DNA of 64,000 bases, taken from the NCBI GenBank assembly GCA_037349315.1, contig JBAIAC010000024.1, positions 38,413,501-38,477,500 on the forward strand, in the 5' to 3' direction. A program made the translations under genes and the position numbers. The stretch comes from Chelydra serpentina (lineage: Eukaryota; Chordata; Testudines; Chelydridae). Shown in pieces: positions 34,569 to 46,239 of this stretch. The notes beneath the pieces are model-generated. The model had not been told where the DNA came from. It searched no databases and saw nothing but the letters and a program-made list of their open reading frames with translations. Within the stretch, counting starts at the first letter, position 1, and each line of letters opens with the position of its first letter.

Positions 34569-35223
34569 CTCCACTAATCTGCTCAAGCTAGCATGCTAGA
34601 AAAGAGTGTGAATGTTGCCACGGGGTGGCGGCTCAATTTAGCCACATAAACCCAAGCCTGCCCAGGCCCCTCAGAGTACAAGTTAACAGGCTGCCCCTAC
34701 TGCGCACACTACTATTTTTAGCACACTAGCTTGTCTGTCTACCTGTGCCTTTCAGCTCCAGCACAGACACACCCATGGAGACTCAGTAGTTTAAGGACCC
34801 ACTGTCAACTCTGCACCACTGGAGGATCTTGATTGTGTTGCAGATACTAAACTTTACCACTGATCAGTATGTATGTTATCCCAATGTGCCAGCCAAGATA
34901 TCGGACACACTTTTCCTGCTTTCCACCTCTCCCCCCGCCCCTCTGCTCCGGTCTAAATTCCTCCACTCCAATTTCAGATCGATCCCCCCTTTCTCTCTCT
35001 CTCCAGCAGGTGCAACAGCCATGCTGCTGCTAGGCTGTATGTTCTTCAGAAAGCCACCATCCCAGTCAAATCTACCACATTGCCACGCTGGATCGTGGAG
35101 TGTGATTTTGATAAGGAACAGACTTTGAGGCCCAGCATGGGCATTGCTACTGATCCCACTGGAGGGAGGTCACACACTGGAGCAGGTGGTGGTGCTACTT
35201 CCTTGAGAGTGGGTAAACAGGGA

Positions 35224-35834
35224 GGCTGGCTGTACGAATGGAAAAGGAAGGTGGCTGGGTGGAGCGGATAGGCTGGCTGTACGAATGGAAAAGGAAGGTG
35301 GCTGGGTGGAGCGGATAGGCTGGCTGTACGAATGGAAAAGGAAGGTGGCTGGGTGGAGCGGATAGGCTGGCTGTACGAATGGAAAAGGAAGGTGGCTGGG
35401 TGGAGCGGATAGGCTGGCTGTACGAATGGAAAAGGAAGGTGGCTGGGTGGAGCGGATAGGCTGGCTGTGCGAATGGAAAAGGAAGGTGGCTGGGTGGAGC
35501 GGATAGGCTGGCTGTGCGAATGGAAAAGGAAGGTGGCTGGGTGGAGCGGATAGGCTGGCTGTACGAATGGAAAAGGAAGGTGGCTGGGTGGAGCGGATAG
35601 GCTGGCTGTGCGAATGGAAAAGGAAGGTGGCTGGGTGGAGCGGATAGGCTGGCTGTACGAATGGAAAAGGAAGGTGGCTGGGTGGAGCGGATAGGCTGGC
35701 TGTACGAATGGAAAAGGAAGGTGGCTGGGTGGAGCGGATAGGCTGGCTGTACGAATGGAAAAGGAAGGTGGCTGGGTGGAGCGGATAGGCTGGCTGTACG
35801 AATGGAAAAGGAAGGTGGCTGGGTGGAGCGGATA
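35224..35834. repeat. Minisatellite, 13 copies of a 47-bp unit
   Basis: The unit begins GGCTGGCTGTACGAATGG and ends GGTGGAGCGGATA. Thirteen complete copies run without a length change, plus a partial copy after 35834. The only variation I can see is A/G in TGTRCG: copies 6, 7 and 9 have G. All three minus-strand frames stay open through it because 47 is not a multiple of 3 and the unit has no minus-strand stop in any frame. The apparent 302-residue protein is therefore an artefact. Confidence 0.97.
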
Positions 35835-35954
35835 GGCTGGCTGGCTGAGGAGGAAGCATGATTCAAATATTAATAATTTTATTTCCAACTTTTGTGAGAG
35901 AGAGAGAGCGAGAGCTGCCAGGCTAGGAAAAAATAATGGAAATAAAATGTACAT

Positions 35955-36160
35955 TTTTAACAGTGAGGGTAATTAATCATTGGAACAATTTACCAAGGGT
36001 CATGGCGGATTTGCCGTAACTGACCATTTTAAATTCAAGACTGGATGATTTTCTAAAAGATATGCTCTAGGAATTATTTTGGGGAAGTTTTATGGTCTGT
36101 GTTTTACAAGAGGGCAGATCACAGTAGTCCTTGCTGGCTTTGGAATCGATCAAAAGCACC
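35955..36160 (+). mobile_element. CR1-type LINE 3' end fragment
   Basis: It reads 'ttggaacaatttaccaaggg', 'agactggatgattttctaaa' and 'gcagatcacagtagtccttg' in order. This is the usual order of a CR1 3' UTR end, as also seen at 53505-53610. Confidence 0.7.
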
Positions 36161-37075
36161 AATAATTAGTAATATTTTAAATGGAGCTCCTCAGAGCTTT
36201 CCCAAATTGCAGCACAGCAAAAACTGACCTGTCAGTGTTCTGTCAGCACATCTGTAAACTAAGGGTACTAGTGAAACTGACAAGAACCAGGTCAACATAG
36301 CCCTTCTGCTGTATCAGCAGCTTGTGCATAGCATCCTACATAATGATATTGTATCAAAATACAGTTCGCCTATATATCTACCTTTTTGTATGTATGCAGC
36401 AACCTTATAAATTTAACTGTGAACCCATCTGTAAATTGCTTTGAAAATACAAATAAATAGTATTTTTGAAGAAAGGGATAAAGTTGTTATACAAGATCTG
36501 TGCTTTGATATAGACTTCTTTTGAATATTTATGCTGAATAATACTCAGATTATGAGAAAGTAGAAAATATTGGGCTAAGACATTGACTATCATGATCTCA
36601 TTTGGGACATCTTCAAACCATACTGGAAAAGAGAGGTTAGTATGACCATAGAGGATCATGTTGGAATGCATCCCACATATCTTTTGCCTCTAGTGACTTC
36701 TCCTCATGAGGCTAAGCACACAAAGCTCCCTAGACCAATCTTGCATGTAACAACAAATGCTGCTGATAAAAGTTATCCCAAAGTGGCTAATAGCTTTAAT
36801 TATTTGATGCATTATTTTATTATTTCTCATTTTTTTCATTGAATGTTAAACTACAGATGGTTAAGATATCCGGTCACTATTCTGGTAAAAGACAGTATGG
36901 AATAATACATCCCCCCAAATTACACTCCATTTACAGTATATTGTGCAAATGCTTTAAATGGGCAAGATTTGGATACTCCTCTTTTCACATTGTACTTTAC
37001 ACTTGTATGGCATTTGTCATCTGAGAATCTCAAAATTACTTTGCAAAGATTAATTAACCCTTCCAACACTCCTGT

Positions 37076-37400
37076 CAGGCAGTGTGATCCAGTGAATAAG
37101 ACAACAGACTGCAAGTCTCAAGACTGGGTTCTTTACCTTGTTTTCCTACTGATGCTGGGAAAGCAATGTAACTTTCCTCTGCCTCAGCTTCCCCACTGGT
37201 TAAGTGAGGATAATTCTTATCCATCTTTGAAAAGGATTTTCAGACCTGCTGGAGAAGTGTTATTATCCCTGTTCTACCAGTGGTTAAACGGAAGCATTGA
37301 GAAGAGTCTTATCCAAGATCACACCATGAATCAATGATAGAACCAGGAATAGAATGTATGAGTCCTGGTATCTTTGCTTTAACCAAGAGATTGCTCTTCT
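37076..37400 (+). mobile_element. MIR followed by a second old SINE/LINE2-like piece
   Basis: 37076-37225 has the MIR-type 'gcctcagcttccccactggt'. 37255-37400 has 'attatccctgttctaccagt' and 'agaaccaggaatagaatgta', a phrase block also seen at 49009-49105 and 51590-51720. Confidence 0.6.
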
Positions 37401-38454
37401 TTCCATTTCAGCATATTCCTGTTTTACAGGGAACAAATACTATGTAATTATTAACGTAAAACGTGTAACTATTAATGATCTGTATGGAAATTCCCAAAAG
37501 ATCTGGCAATGGGATTTTGGTCTTCTGTACTAGAACATTATCATTAAATTATCCTCACACTTCTGACACAGACAGACAATCAACAGAAACGTGTCATTAG
37601 CCATGTATCTGGTCATTATAATGTAGAAGATTATGATTCACCCCTGTAAAATATAGTGATAAATGTTTAAAATAATTGAAAACCCGTTTCTTTTCATTAG
37701 GTTATATGGCCCTTTCCCATTATAACAGCTTTGCTGTTCATGACCCTGTAGCTAAGGATCTATGGATGTTTCTTTTATACACCCCTATTATATGTGATTT
37801 ATAATTTGACCATCAAGACTCATTTCCAGCTCAGAATTTTTTTGCTACTAATTTTCAAAACAATTAGTTCAGTTGCTTTTAAGCTAAAGAAACATTAAAA
37901 AGTGAAGGTTTGCCAGCAACAGATGATTTTTTGCTCACGTACAACTAAAGAATGCCAATGATTAAAATTTTAAATGGGCATGAAAAATCCTTACTGGAAT
38001 CAAATGTGTTTTTTATTGTATAAAAATATAAATCCAAGGGATTTTGGCTTTAAAAACTGGCTAGTGAAATGTGCAGTCATTCTTTTCAAAGAAATTTCAT
38101 AAGCATTTTTGCTATGCACAGCATGTGTCCTCAACAAAAATTTACATAACAGACCTGACTTTTTTCCTTGGGAGCCATTCTAAGCACTTATTAAAATGTG
38201 TCTTTTTCTTAACAAAAAATGCATATATAGTTAAACCAGAACTATTCTAGCCTCTCAGGAAACAATACAAGTTTAAAATGTGTATTAGTTTGATAGACAT
38301 TCTTCATATTTATTAAATACATAATAAGCATGTTTAAAACTACCTGAATACATGTGTCTCAAACCAGAAGGGGGAAGAAAAAGCCCACTGCTGTTAAATA
38401 GCATTAAGAGGTGGGCCCGATCCTACAGTTCTGTCTGCACAAATCTCATTGAAG

Positions 38455-38765
38455 TTATCTCTAGTTTACACTAGAGACCTTATAGTGGCACAACTGTATC
38501 AATGCAACTGCACCGCTGTAAGATCTCTCATGTAGCCACTCTATGCTGATGGAAGAGAGTTCTCCTGTCGGCATAATTAAATCACTCCTAACGAGCGGTG
38601 GTAATTATGCCAGTGGGAGAAGCTCTCCCACCAACATAGCACCGTGTACACTACCACTCACACTGGTGAAACGTATGTTGCTCGAGGGGGGGGGAGGGGG
38701 GGGAGTTTCGCCCCCCTGAGCAACATAAGTTTTGCCGACATAAATGGTAGTGTAGACATGACCTT
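38455..38765. mobile_element. Harbinger-like MITE with poly-G interruption
   Basis: Starts near 'ttatctctagtttacactag' and ends 'gtgtagacatgacctta'. The interior includes 'gggagaagctctcccaccaa', matching the copies at 8816 and 31720. A G-rich run lies at 38688-38704. Confidence 0.65.
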
Positions 38766-38840
38766 AGTTGAAGTTTTATGTACAAAGCACTGTAGGTTGA
38801 GGCCCGTGAATGTTTTAAAGTAAACTAGAAGAATGCCAAG

Positions 38841-38962
38841 TAGGGTTACCAGATGTCCCGATTGTATAGGGACAGTCCTGATTTTGGGGTCTTTTTCTTA
38901 TATAGGTTCCTATTACCCCCCACCCCATCCCAATTTTTCACATTTGCTGTCTGGTCACCCTA
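38841..38962. mobile_element. hAT-like MITE, 122 bp, perfect 8-bp TSD
   Basis: Starts TAGGGTTACCAGATGTCCCG and ends CTGGTCACCCTA. It is flanked by ATGCCAAG at 38833-38840 and 38963-38970, an exact 8-bp target duplication. This copy fixes the true ends of the family. Confidence 0.95.
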
Positions 38963-39050
38963 ATGCCAAGGCATGCACAAGCAGGGCCCAGATTCTACCT
39001 TCAAACTGACATTTCATAACTTTTTATTGGCAGACACACATTCTGGACCA

Positions 39051-39240
39051 GGGCCATCCTTAGGCATACGCAGCATAGGCGGCTGCTAGGGCACCTGAAA
39101 ATTTGGGGCACCACTGGGTCTTAGTGTCCACCCTTCCGCCTCTTCCTATCCCTGTTCTTGACCCTTCCTGCAGGCTCCCACAGCTGGCTGCTGCAGCCTA
39201 GTGACTCTTCCTCTGGAGGGGATCTAGTAACTTAGTGAAA
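39051..39240. mobile_element. Possible hAT-like element left end
   Basis: 'cagggccatccttaggcata' followed by 'ggcggctgctagggcacc' matches a left end I associate with a common turtle DNA transposon. The right end was not found before the CR1 at 39833, so extent and class are uncertain. Confidence 0.4.
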
Positions 39241-39832
39241 AAGCCTGCCAGACCTATTAGCACATCATTGAAACTGTTAAAGAGCCATTCAAGTGGTAAT
39301 GAAGCCATTTAACAGGCATTTGCCAACCCCCAGTTATATACTGTCTGTTTCTGAATTTACTGACAAAAACAGTTGTGCATTAATATAATGTTTACTCAGA
39401 ACATGTTAGTCTACAGGACCTTAGTTTAAAATCTGCTTTAAAAATATTTCATTAGTGTGTTGCTCAAGATGATAAAAACACATCTTTAAAAAATCCTTGG
39501 CAGTGGAAGAGTCTCACCTTACCTTTCCCCACTCTTCAGTCAGTCTCCTGTCTCACGCCCTCCTCCATCCTCACCTGTCAAAGTTATAGCTGTATGTAAG
39601 AAGCTGAGAATGCTACCCAACCATGCTGCTGGTGCTCGGCCCATATCCACACGAGTGCACTCCATCTGTGCAGCTAGGCCTTTTGGTGTTTGTTTCGTCT
39701 TCGATGTCTGTGTTCAGTTGCCCTACATACTAGCTGCCACTACCGACAGTTGCTTCTGATTTTACCAATGGCAGCAAGACTAAAAAACTGCACACTTAAT
39801 TGTTTCATTCTTTGCCAAGGAAAGAAACAACA

Positions 39833-40945
39833 GATTCATAGATTCTAGGGCTGGAAGGGACCTCGAGAGGTCATCGAGTCCAGCCCCCTGTTCTCATGGC
39901 AGGACCAAATACTGTCTAGACCATCCCTGATAGACATTTATCTAACCTACACTTAAATATCTCCAGAGATGGAGATTCCACAACCTCCCTGAGCAGTTTA
40001 TTCCAGTGTTTAACCACCCTGACAGTTAGGAACTTTTTCCTAATGTCCAACCTAAACCTCCCTTGCTGCAGTTTAAGCCCATTGCTTCTTGTTCTATCCT
40101 CAGAGGCTAAGATGAACAAGTTTTCTCCCTCCTCCTTATGACACCCTTTTAGATACCTGAAGACCGCTATCATGTCCCCTCTCAGTCTTCTCTTTTCCAA
40201 ACTAAACAAACCCAATTCCTGCAGCCTTCCTTCATAGGTCATGTTGATCATCATGTGAGTTCAATCCTTGAGGGGGCCATTTGGGGATCTGGGGCAAAAA
40301 TTGGGGATTGGTCCTGCTTTGAGCAGGGGGTTGGACTAGATGACCTCCTAAGGTCCCTTCCAACCCTAATATTCTATGATTCTATGTTCTCTAGACCCTT
40401 AATCATTCTTGTTGCTCTTCTCTGGACCCTCTCCAATTTCTCCACATCTTTCTTGAAATGCGGTGCCCAGAACTGGACACAATACTCCAGTTGAGGCCTA
40501 ACCAGCGCAGAGTAGAGCGGAAGAATGACTTCTCGTGTCTTGCTCACAACACACCTGTTAATGCAGCCCAGAATCAAGTTTGCTTTTTTTGCAACAGCAT
40601 CACACTGTTGACTCATATTTAGCTTGTGGTCCACTATAGCCCCTAGATCCCTTTCTGCCGTACTCCTTCCTAGACAGTCTCCTCCCATTCTGTATGTGTG
40701 AAACTGATTGTTCCTACCTAAGTGGAGCACTCTGCATTTGTCCTTATTAAACTTCATCCTGTTTACCTCTGACCATTTCTCCAATTTGTCCAGATCATTT
40801 TGAATTATGACCCTATCCTCCAAAGCAGTTGCAATCCCTCCCAGTTTGGTATCATCTGCAAACTTAATAAGCATACTTTCTATGCCAATATCCAAGTCGT
40901 TAATGAAGATATTGAACAGAGCCGGTCCCAAAAGATCCTTTAGGG
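39833..40945 (-). mobile_element. CR1 LINE, 5'-truncated, minus strand, with nested SINE
   Basis: Minus-strand translation (40958 to 40385) gives the C-terminal half of a CR1 reverse transcriptase: LLGPALFNIFINDLDIGIES, KFADDTKLGGIA (the catalytic FADD box) and KCRVLHLGRNNQFHTYRMGG. After the nested SINE it resumes with [20 protein letters not shown] and ends in the 3' UTR with 'ccagccctagaatctatg'. The two halves flank 40250-40388. The RT is well preserved but the 5' part is absent. Confidence 0.92.
40250..40388 (+). mobile_element. 5'-truncated CR1-tailed SINE nested in the CR1
   Basis: It begins within the tRNA head ('gtgagttcaatccttgaggg'), continues 'tggggattggtcctgctttg' and ends in the tail 'tattctatgattctatg'. 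It is the same family as 29601-29782, opposite orientation. The short direct repeat ATGTT at the borders may be the target duplication. Confidence 0.85.
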
Positions 40946-41448
40946 CAGTGGTTCTCAACCTTTTGGGGCTCAGGACCCACTTGTAAATGGGTATGGCCTG
41001 TCATGACCCAGTAAATAGTGTGAGGATGGAGGCCGTAGGGTGGTTTTGGTTGAGGCCTGCCGCTCAGCGGGGGTTGGGTCCTGCCCAGCACTTACCCCAC
41101 AGTGGCAGCTCCTGTGCTGTGGGGCTGGCTGGGCTTGGCTCTCGGCTCCGGGTGTTGCAACCTCTAGGACTGCAACACCACTCAGGTTTGCCCCATCCCT
41201 GTGATTGGATCAAATTTGTGTGAGTGGAGTTATGATCTGGCTCATGGGGTTGCAATGCCACTGACTCAGATTCGGCCTTCTTGGACTCCCATCATCATGA
41301 TGGCTGGGCCTAACCTCAGTGGTGCTGGACCCCTGGACCAGGGAGGTGAGCCCAGGCAGCCCTGTGCAACAGGAGCCGCCCCGCAACCCTTTGACACATT
41401 TTGGCGACTCAATTTTGGGTCCCAACCATGGGTTGAGAAACTCTGCTG
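40946..41448. mobile_element. hAT/Charlie-like element, 503 bp
   Basis: Starts CAGTGGTTCTCAACCTTTTG and ends GGGTTGAGAAACTCTGCTG, inverted ends typical of Charlie-type hAT elements. The flanks share TAGGG. It abuts the truncated end of the CR1. Non-coding. Confidence 0.75.
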
Positions 41449-41825
41449 TAGGGGAGGCTCTTCTTACCCTCTAACTTTCATGCTTCCTACATAATGCTGT
41501 TGGCATATCTTCCTCCTCCAAGAAGATGGAAATAATGACACTGCCAGCACATACAACTGTAATTGCTAAGTTGCCGCTAAAAAGAGGAAAACACCACAGA
41601 ATCCTGGCCTAGCAACATTACAGTGTTTCTAGGAGCTGAATATCTTTTAACCGTATTCCAGTGCTTTATTTGTAAGAAAGTGGTGCGGGGCTTAAGCAAT
41701 TTCTTTATGTTCATAACTGATGTGACAAGCCCAGAGGTGCAGGGGCTTTGAACTGCCAAACCTAGAGGGGTTGGGGCTCAGCCCTGGCACAAATTAAGCA
41801 CTGCTGTATACAGATATTATTTAAG

Positions 41826-41936
41826 GGTGGGATTTTCAAGAGCACTTAATTGACTCATGAGCACAAGTTTCACTGACTTTCAGTAAGACTTATGCCCTAA
41901 GTCACTCGGTGCTTTTGAAAATTCCACTCAAAAAAC
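41826..41936. repeat. Foldback interspersed repeat
   Basis: Left 'gggattttcaagagcactta' and right 'tcggtgcttttgaaaattcc' are inverted copies, giving about 20-bp arms around a 70-bp middle. It is an old MITE-like repeat related to those near 5935 and 14826. Confidence 0.55.
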
Positions 41937-42139
41937 CAGAAAGGTGATATTAAACATTTATAAACTGATATAAACTATTTACACCTTGTAATCTGCAGGG
42001 AAATAAGAGATTCCTTCTTACAAAAGGGGGTATAGAAAGACACTGTAAGCCATGGCTATTAAAGCTAAGTAATACTAGTTTTCATACATATATGTATCAT
42101 AGGTAACCAGGAGCAGTACAAGCGTGACCATTTCAGTAA

Positions 42140-42250
42140 GGTATTTAAGCACATACCTAACTTTAAGCATATAAGGAGCCCTACTGATTCCCAGAGGAAC
42201 TATTAAGGTGCTTAAAGTTAGGCACGTGCTTAAGTACTTTGCTAAATCAG
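42140..42250. repeat. Foldback repeat with 23-bp arms
   Basis: 'aagcacatacctaacttta' near 42148 is mirrored by 'taaagttaggcacgtgctt' near 42215 on the opposite strand, with two differences over 23 bp. The central loop is about 45 bp. Confidence 0.7.
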
Positions 42251-43328
42251 AGCCCAGTGAGCCCTTCCATGTGTCTGTCAATGGCCTAAACACAGTAAAG
42301 TAGTATTTTTGGAAGCATTAGCAACTAATAATGAAGAAACAGAATCTGAAGACATTTGTAATACAAACTAAACTTATTTTCCAGTACTGTTTGGAGACTG
42401 GAGACTTGTAACAGACCAAAGAGAATAAAAAGTATATAGAAGATTAAAATCTAACAAAAATTAACAAGCTTTGCACATTCAAAATATATTAATTGCATGC
42501 ATGGGGCAAAACAAAGATCTAAACACTTAGTTTTCATGATAGGGTCAAAACAATACCTGGTGTCACTCAGACTTCGTGGACTTATTCCTAAACCCTGCTA
42601 CAGTCCCTTTGTGCTCCAGATAAACAGCCATATGGGATTCCGAGTTTAGAGGGAATCTCTAAGTGGCTTAAAGCTAGCACACCCACACCTTTCTCACTGT
42701 CCATCATCGTAGGTGAGATAGGAGAAAGAAGGGGCATGCCCTAGTTATCCATTTGTCCCTTTTGAGCTGGGGCATTGTTTAGAGCAGTCCTGAAGCTGCT
42801 TTAAATTACACTATGGGCCACATTGGCTGTTTGTGGTTCTTCCAGCTGTGTTGCACTTATATTGGACTCATTGAATGGTGAATCCAAATGCATACTTGGA
42901 TTTTGTTGAAGCAAAGCTATCTACCTCTTCCACAGACTTACAGCTGTAGGAATGGTCATCTACCTCCACATACATCCAGACAGACACAACTATGGCTTTG
43001 ATTTTTATTTTTCAAAATAACCTATTGACCAAAGCAAAATATTTTTTCCTTTCAAGGAGGCAGGTATATATGTCTGTTTTAGAGCTCTGAAAGAGCAATA
43101 CACAAATTATAGCAGCTTTAAGATCTTTATTACAGAATGACAGGGATCTACATATAATGAAAACAATAAATAGCATGGATGCAGCTGAAGGTTTTCCCTC
43201 CCCTTGGGAACCTTCTAGCTGAAAATACTTGATCAGAGCCAACCCAGTCAGACAATCATACAGCTCCATTTCCTTAAACTGAAAGAGATGGGAGGGCTCT
43301 ATCCTCTCCTGAAGAACAGTAATTCTTA

Positions 43329-43624
43329 GGCTAGGTCTACACTACCCCCCACTATCGAACTAAGGTACGCAACTTCAGCTACGTGAATAACGTAGCTGAA
43401 GTCGAAGTACCTTAGTTCGAATGAAAAAGCACTTACCCGGGATCCACACGCGGCGCGCAGGCTCCCCCGTCGACTCCGCCTACTCCGTTCGTCGAGCTGG
43501 AGTACCAGTGTCGACGACGGAGCACTTCCTGGTTCGATTTATCGCGTCTTGACAAGACGCGATAAATCGAACCCAGAACATCGATCGCGCGCCTCCGACG
43601 GGACGCGTAAGTATAGACCTACCC
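43329..43624. mobile_element. Harbinger-like MITE with two internal hairpins, TTA TSD
   Basis: It starts GGCTAGGTCTACACT and ends AGTATAGACCTACCC, flanked by TTA on both sides (43326-43328, 43625-43627). It contains a near-perfect 66-bp hairpin at 43355-43420 and a second hairpin at 43533-43571 with exact 18-bp arms. It is GC/CpG-rich, unlike its surroundings. Confidence 0.85.
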
Positions 43625-45339
43625 TTAGATGTGTAATCTTAGATTTATTTTCAATGTCATCCATTTTAGAAAGCAATCTCTTGTTATTTCCTACCAGGCC
43701 TATTACAACATCTCTATGATGTGGAACTGTAGATTCCAGAATTTCAGTTATCTGTTCCACTCAGAGAAAAGGAAGTCCTGAGAATCCTTGCACTGTAGTT
43801 TTGATAGATTGTATGGATCTTTTCTAATTGTCCAGCCAGGGGTTTTAGAGAGAATAGAGACACAGACAGTCCTCGTGGAAAAGAATAAGCCATCATCTTC
43901 GCTGACCCTACACCACAATTGGAAAAAAAATCCACCTTTTCTCTCCAGAGGATTTTGTTCTTACAGGAATGGGACATAATGGGCCAAATTTACCCACATG
44001 GATGCCAGGGAGTGCAATTTGCACCTGTGCTGAGGGGCAGGTAGGTAATCGCCCCAGTGCCACCACCATCCTTGGACCAGGGGAGAAAGGATAACTTTGA
44101 AAAGTAGCTGTGGCTCTACAGGTGCTCCACTGGCGAGGCTAAGGAGCGATGAATGCTAGGTGCACCTCCTGTTTTTGAAACTGTGCTGGCTGGCTCCAGT
44201 CCCCTCCTCTCTGTAATGCTGCCTCCCTTCTTCTGTCTAACTTGCAGCCAAGAGTTTGCCTGAAGCCTAGTCAAAGCCGGTGTGACCAGGAAGTGAATAG
44301 GGTCCAGCGACATCAAAAGTTGTGTGTTAGGGAATAATCTAAAAACTGATTACCAGAGATCAGTGGAGCTACAATAGAACAGCAATAAACAAACAATAAA
44401 AACAGCCTACTCTGCAGCCCACACTTTCACATACCCTGGCAATGTTCTTAAATGGGTAAATAAAACAGCTTCAACTCAATGGAGCATCCAGCAGGAATAT
44501 CTAAGACAAGTGCTATCAATTTTCGCATGCCACTCTCATCTAGTTAGTATTCATTTTCTTAGATTTGTTTCTAATGCAGTGTAATTAGTCAGGACACTGT
44601 TTCATATTTGCACCGGAGACCGTCACTACAGTTTGTCATCTTATGGCCATTATCTTGATGTTGTAAGATTGTCTCCATAGACTTCCACTTACGAACACTG
44701 ATTATTTCTGTCTTGACTTTGGAATGTTGACTCGATAGATTTGCACAGAAATGGTTTTGTTTTCATGTTATCAAATCACCTACCTTGACTTGATTTGACA
44801 TTGTCATAAGGGAGTTTTAGTGATATTATGCCCACTGCAGCAAACGGTGAATTAGTGTCACTACAAATATATATAAATTATGAATAGTTACTGTTGTGCA
44901 AGAGCAGTAGCTATTTTTCGTATTTTATCTCTGCTTAAACCCCCTAAGAAAGCCTAATCAACATTTAGAATTACTATGCTCTCTCTCTATATATATATAT
45001 GGCATCAGAGAAATTAAAACATAAAAAAACCACTTAATCCAAAACTAGACGCAAGTTACATTTTTGTTTTTTTCCTGTTTTGTAAAAATTCTTAAAGTGA
45101 AGAAACCTAAATCAGTTTTCTGCCCTATATAATGTCAGATAGGTCAGATATTAAACCCTCAAAATTCTGAATGTATCAAATTAGCTGTAGCTAAAGCAAC
45201 ATTAATTGCAAGTTGTGACTAAGGACTATCATGGTAACTTCTGAAGTGATAAATACAACAATGGTCATTCTCAAAAACTAGGCAACTATATCTTAGTTAT
45301 GATGACTCGGGTTTTCAAAGTATTCCCTGTACTTTCCTA

Positions 45340-45450
45340 TGGCCTGAATCCTGCAATTGACTCCGTTCAGGCAGAGTCTTATTTAAATCAATGTTACTCT
45401 GCATAGGCAGAGGGGTCAAACCGCACACAAGAAGTTGCAGGATTGGGCCT
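45340..45450. repeat. Foldback interspersed repeat
   Basis: 'cctgaatcctgcaattgact' at the left and 'agttgcaggattgggcc' at the right are inverted copies. Its ends resemble those of 10165-10280. Confidence 0.5.
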
Positions 45451-45758
45451 ATATTTGTTATATAGAACACCTAGGAAATATTACAGATACCAAGGTAATC
45501 ATACTAAGTTATCTACAATAATTTGGTAAGTTTTTTAATGTATGTCTTAATATGTGATTTGCTGGGGAAAAATTAAAACCTTTTAGCTAAATCTGTGTAG
45601 GTATTTCTCATGGCCCTATTAAACTAGTAACAATTTGATCATTTATGGATAAATTCTGCTTCTGCCCCATGCCTGCAGAGGCTCACTTGGAAGATGAGAG
45701 AGACACAGAGAGAGAGAGAATGAACAAGAGAGAGAGAGAGAATGTTTATAATATAGAG

Positions 45759-46239
45759 CAGGGGTCTCAAACTCAAATTACCATGAGGGCTGCATGAGGA
45801 CTAGTGCATTGGCCCGAGGGCCGCATCACTGACCCCGCCCCCTCGCTGCCCCCAGCCCCGCCCCCACTCCACCCCTTCCATTAGGCCCCTTCTCCGTCTC
45901 CTCCCCTGTGCGCACGGCTTCCCGCTCCTCCCCCCTCCCTCCCAGAAACCGCGAAGCTCTTCCCATGCAACCCGCGGAGCTCTTCCCTGAGGCCCACCAG
46001 CCTCCCTGCCCGCCCCCCTTTTAAAAAAAAATATATATATTTTTTTTTACCTTCAGGCAGTTCCTGCCACCAGAACAACTGTCTGGTGGTGGGAACTGCC
46101 TGGGGGTGAAAAAAAAATATTTAAAAAAAAAAAATTTTTTTTAAGGGGGGGCGGGAGGGGGCGCAGGGAGCCTGGCAGGCTGCAGGGAAGAGCGCTGCGG
46201 GCCACATGCAGCCCACGGGCCGCGTGTTTGAGACCCCTG
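45759..46239. mobile_element. hAT/Charlie-like foldback element, 481 bp, perfect 8-bp TSD
   Basis: Starts CAGGGGTCTCAAACTC and ends GTGTTTGAGACCCCTG, flanked by ATATAGAG at 45751-45758 and 46240-46247. The middle is a large palindrome centred near 46078. Its inner arms 'caggcagttcctgccacc' and 'ggtggtgggaactgcctg' are followed outward by A/T tracts and GC-rich arms. No transposase. Confidence 0.92.

Noticed and set aside
35224..35834. CRISPR-like array
   Set aside because: The units are contiguous identical repeats without spacers, in a vertebrate intron.
35046..35954. 302-residue Pro/Ser/Phe repeat protein on the minus strand
   Set aside because: It is the translation of the 47-bp minisatellite, with equally open frames in the other two phases and no start context or domain.
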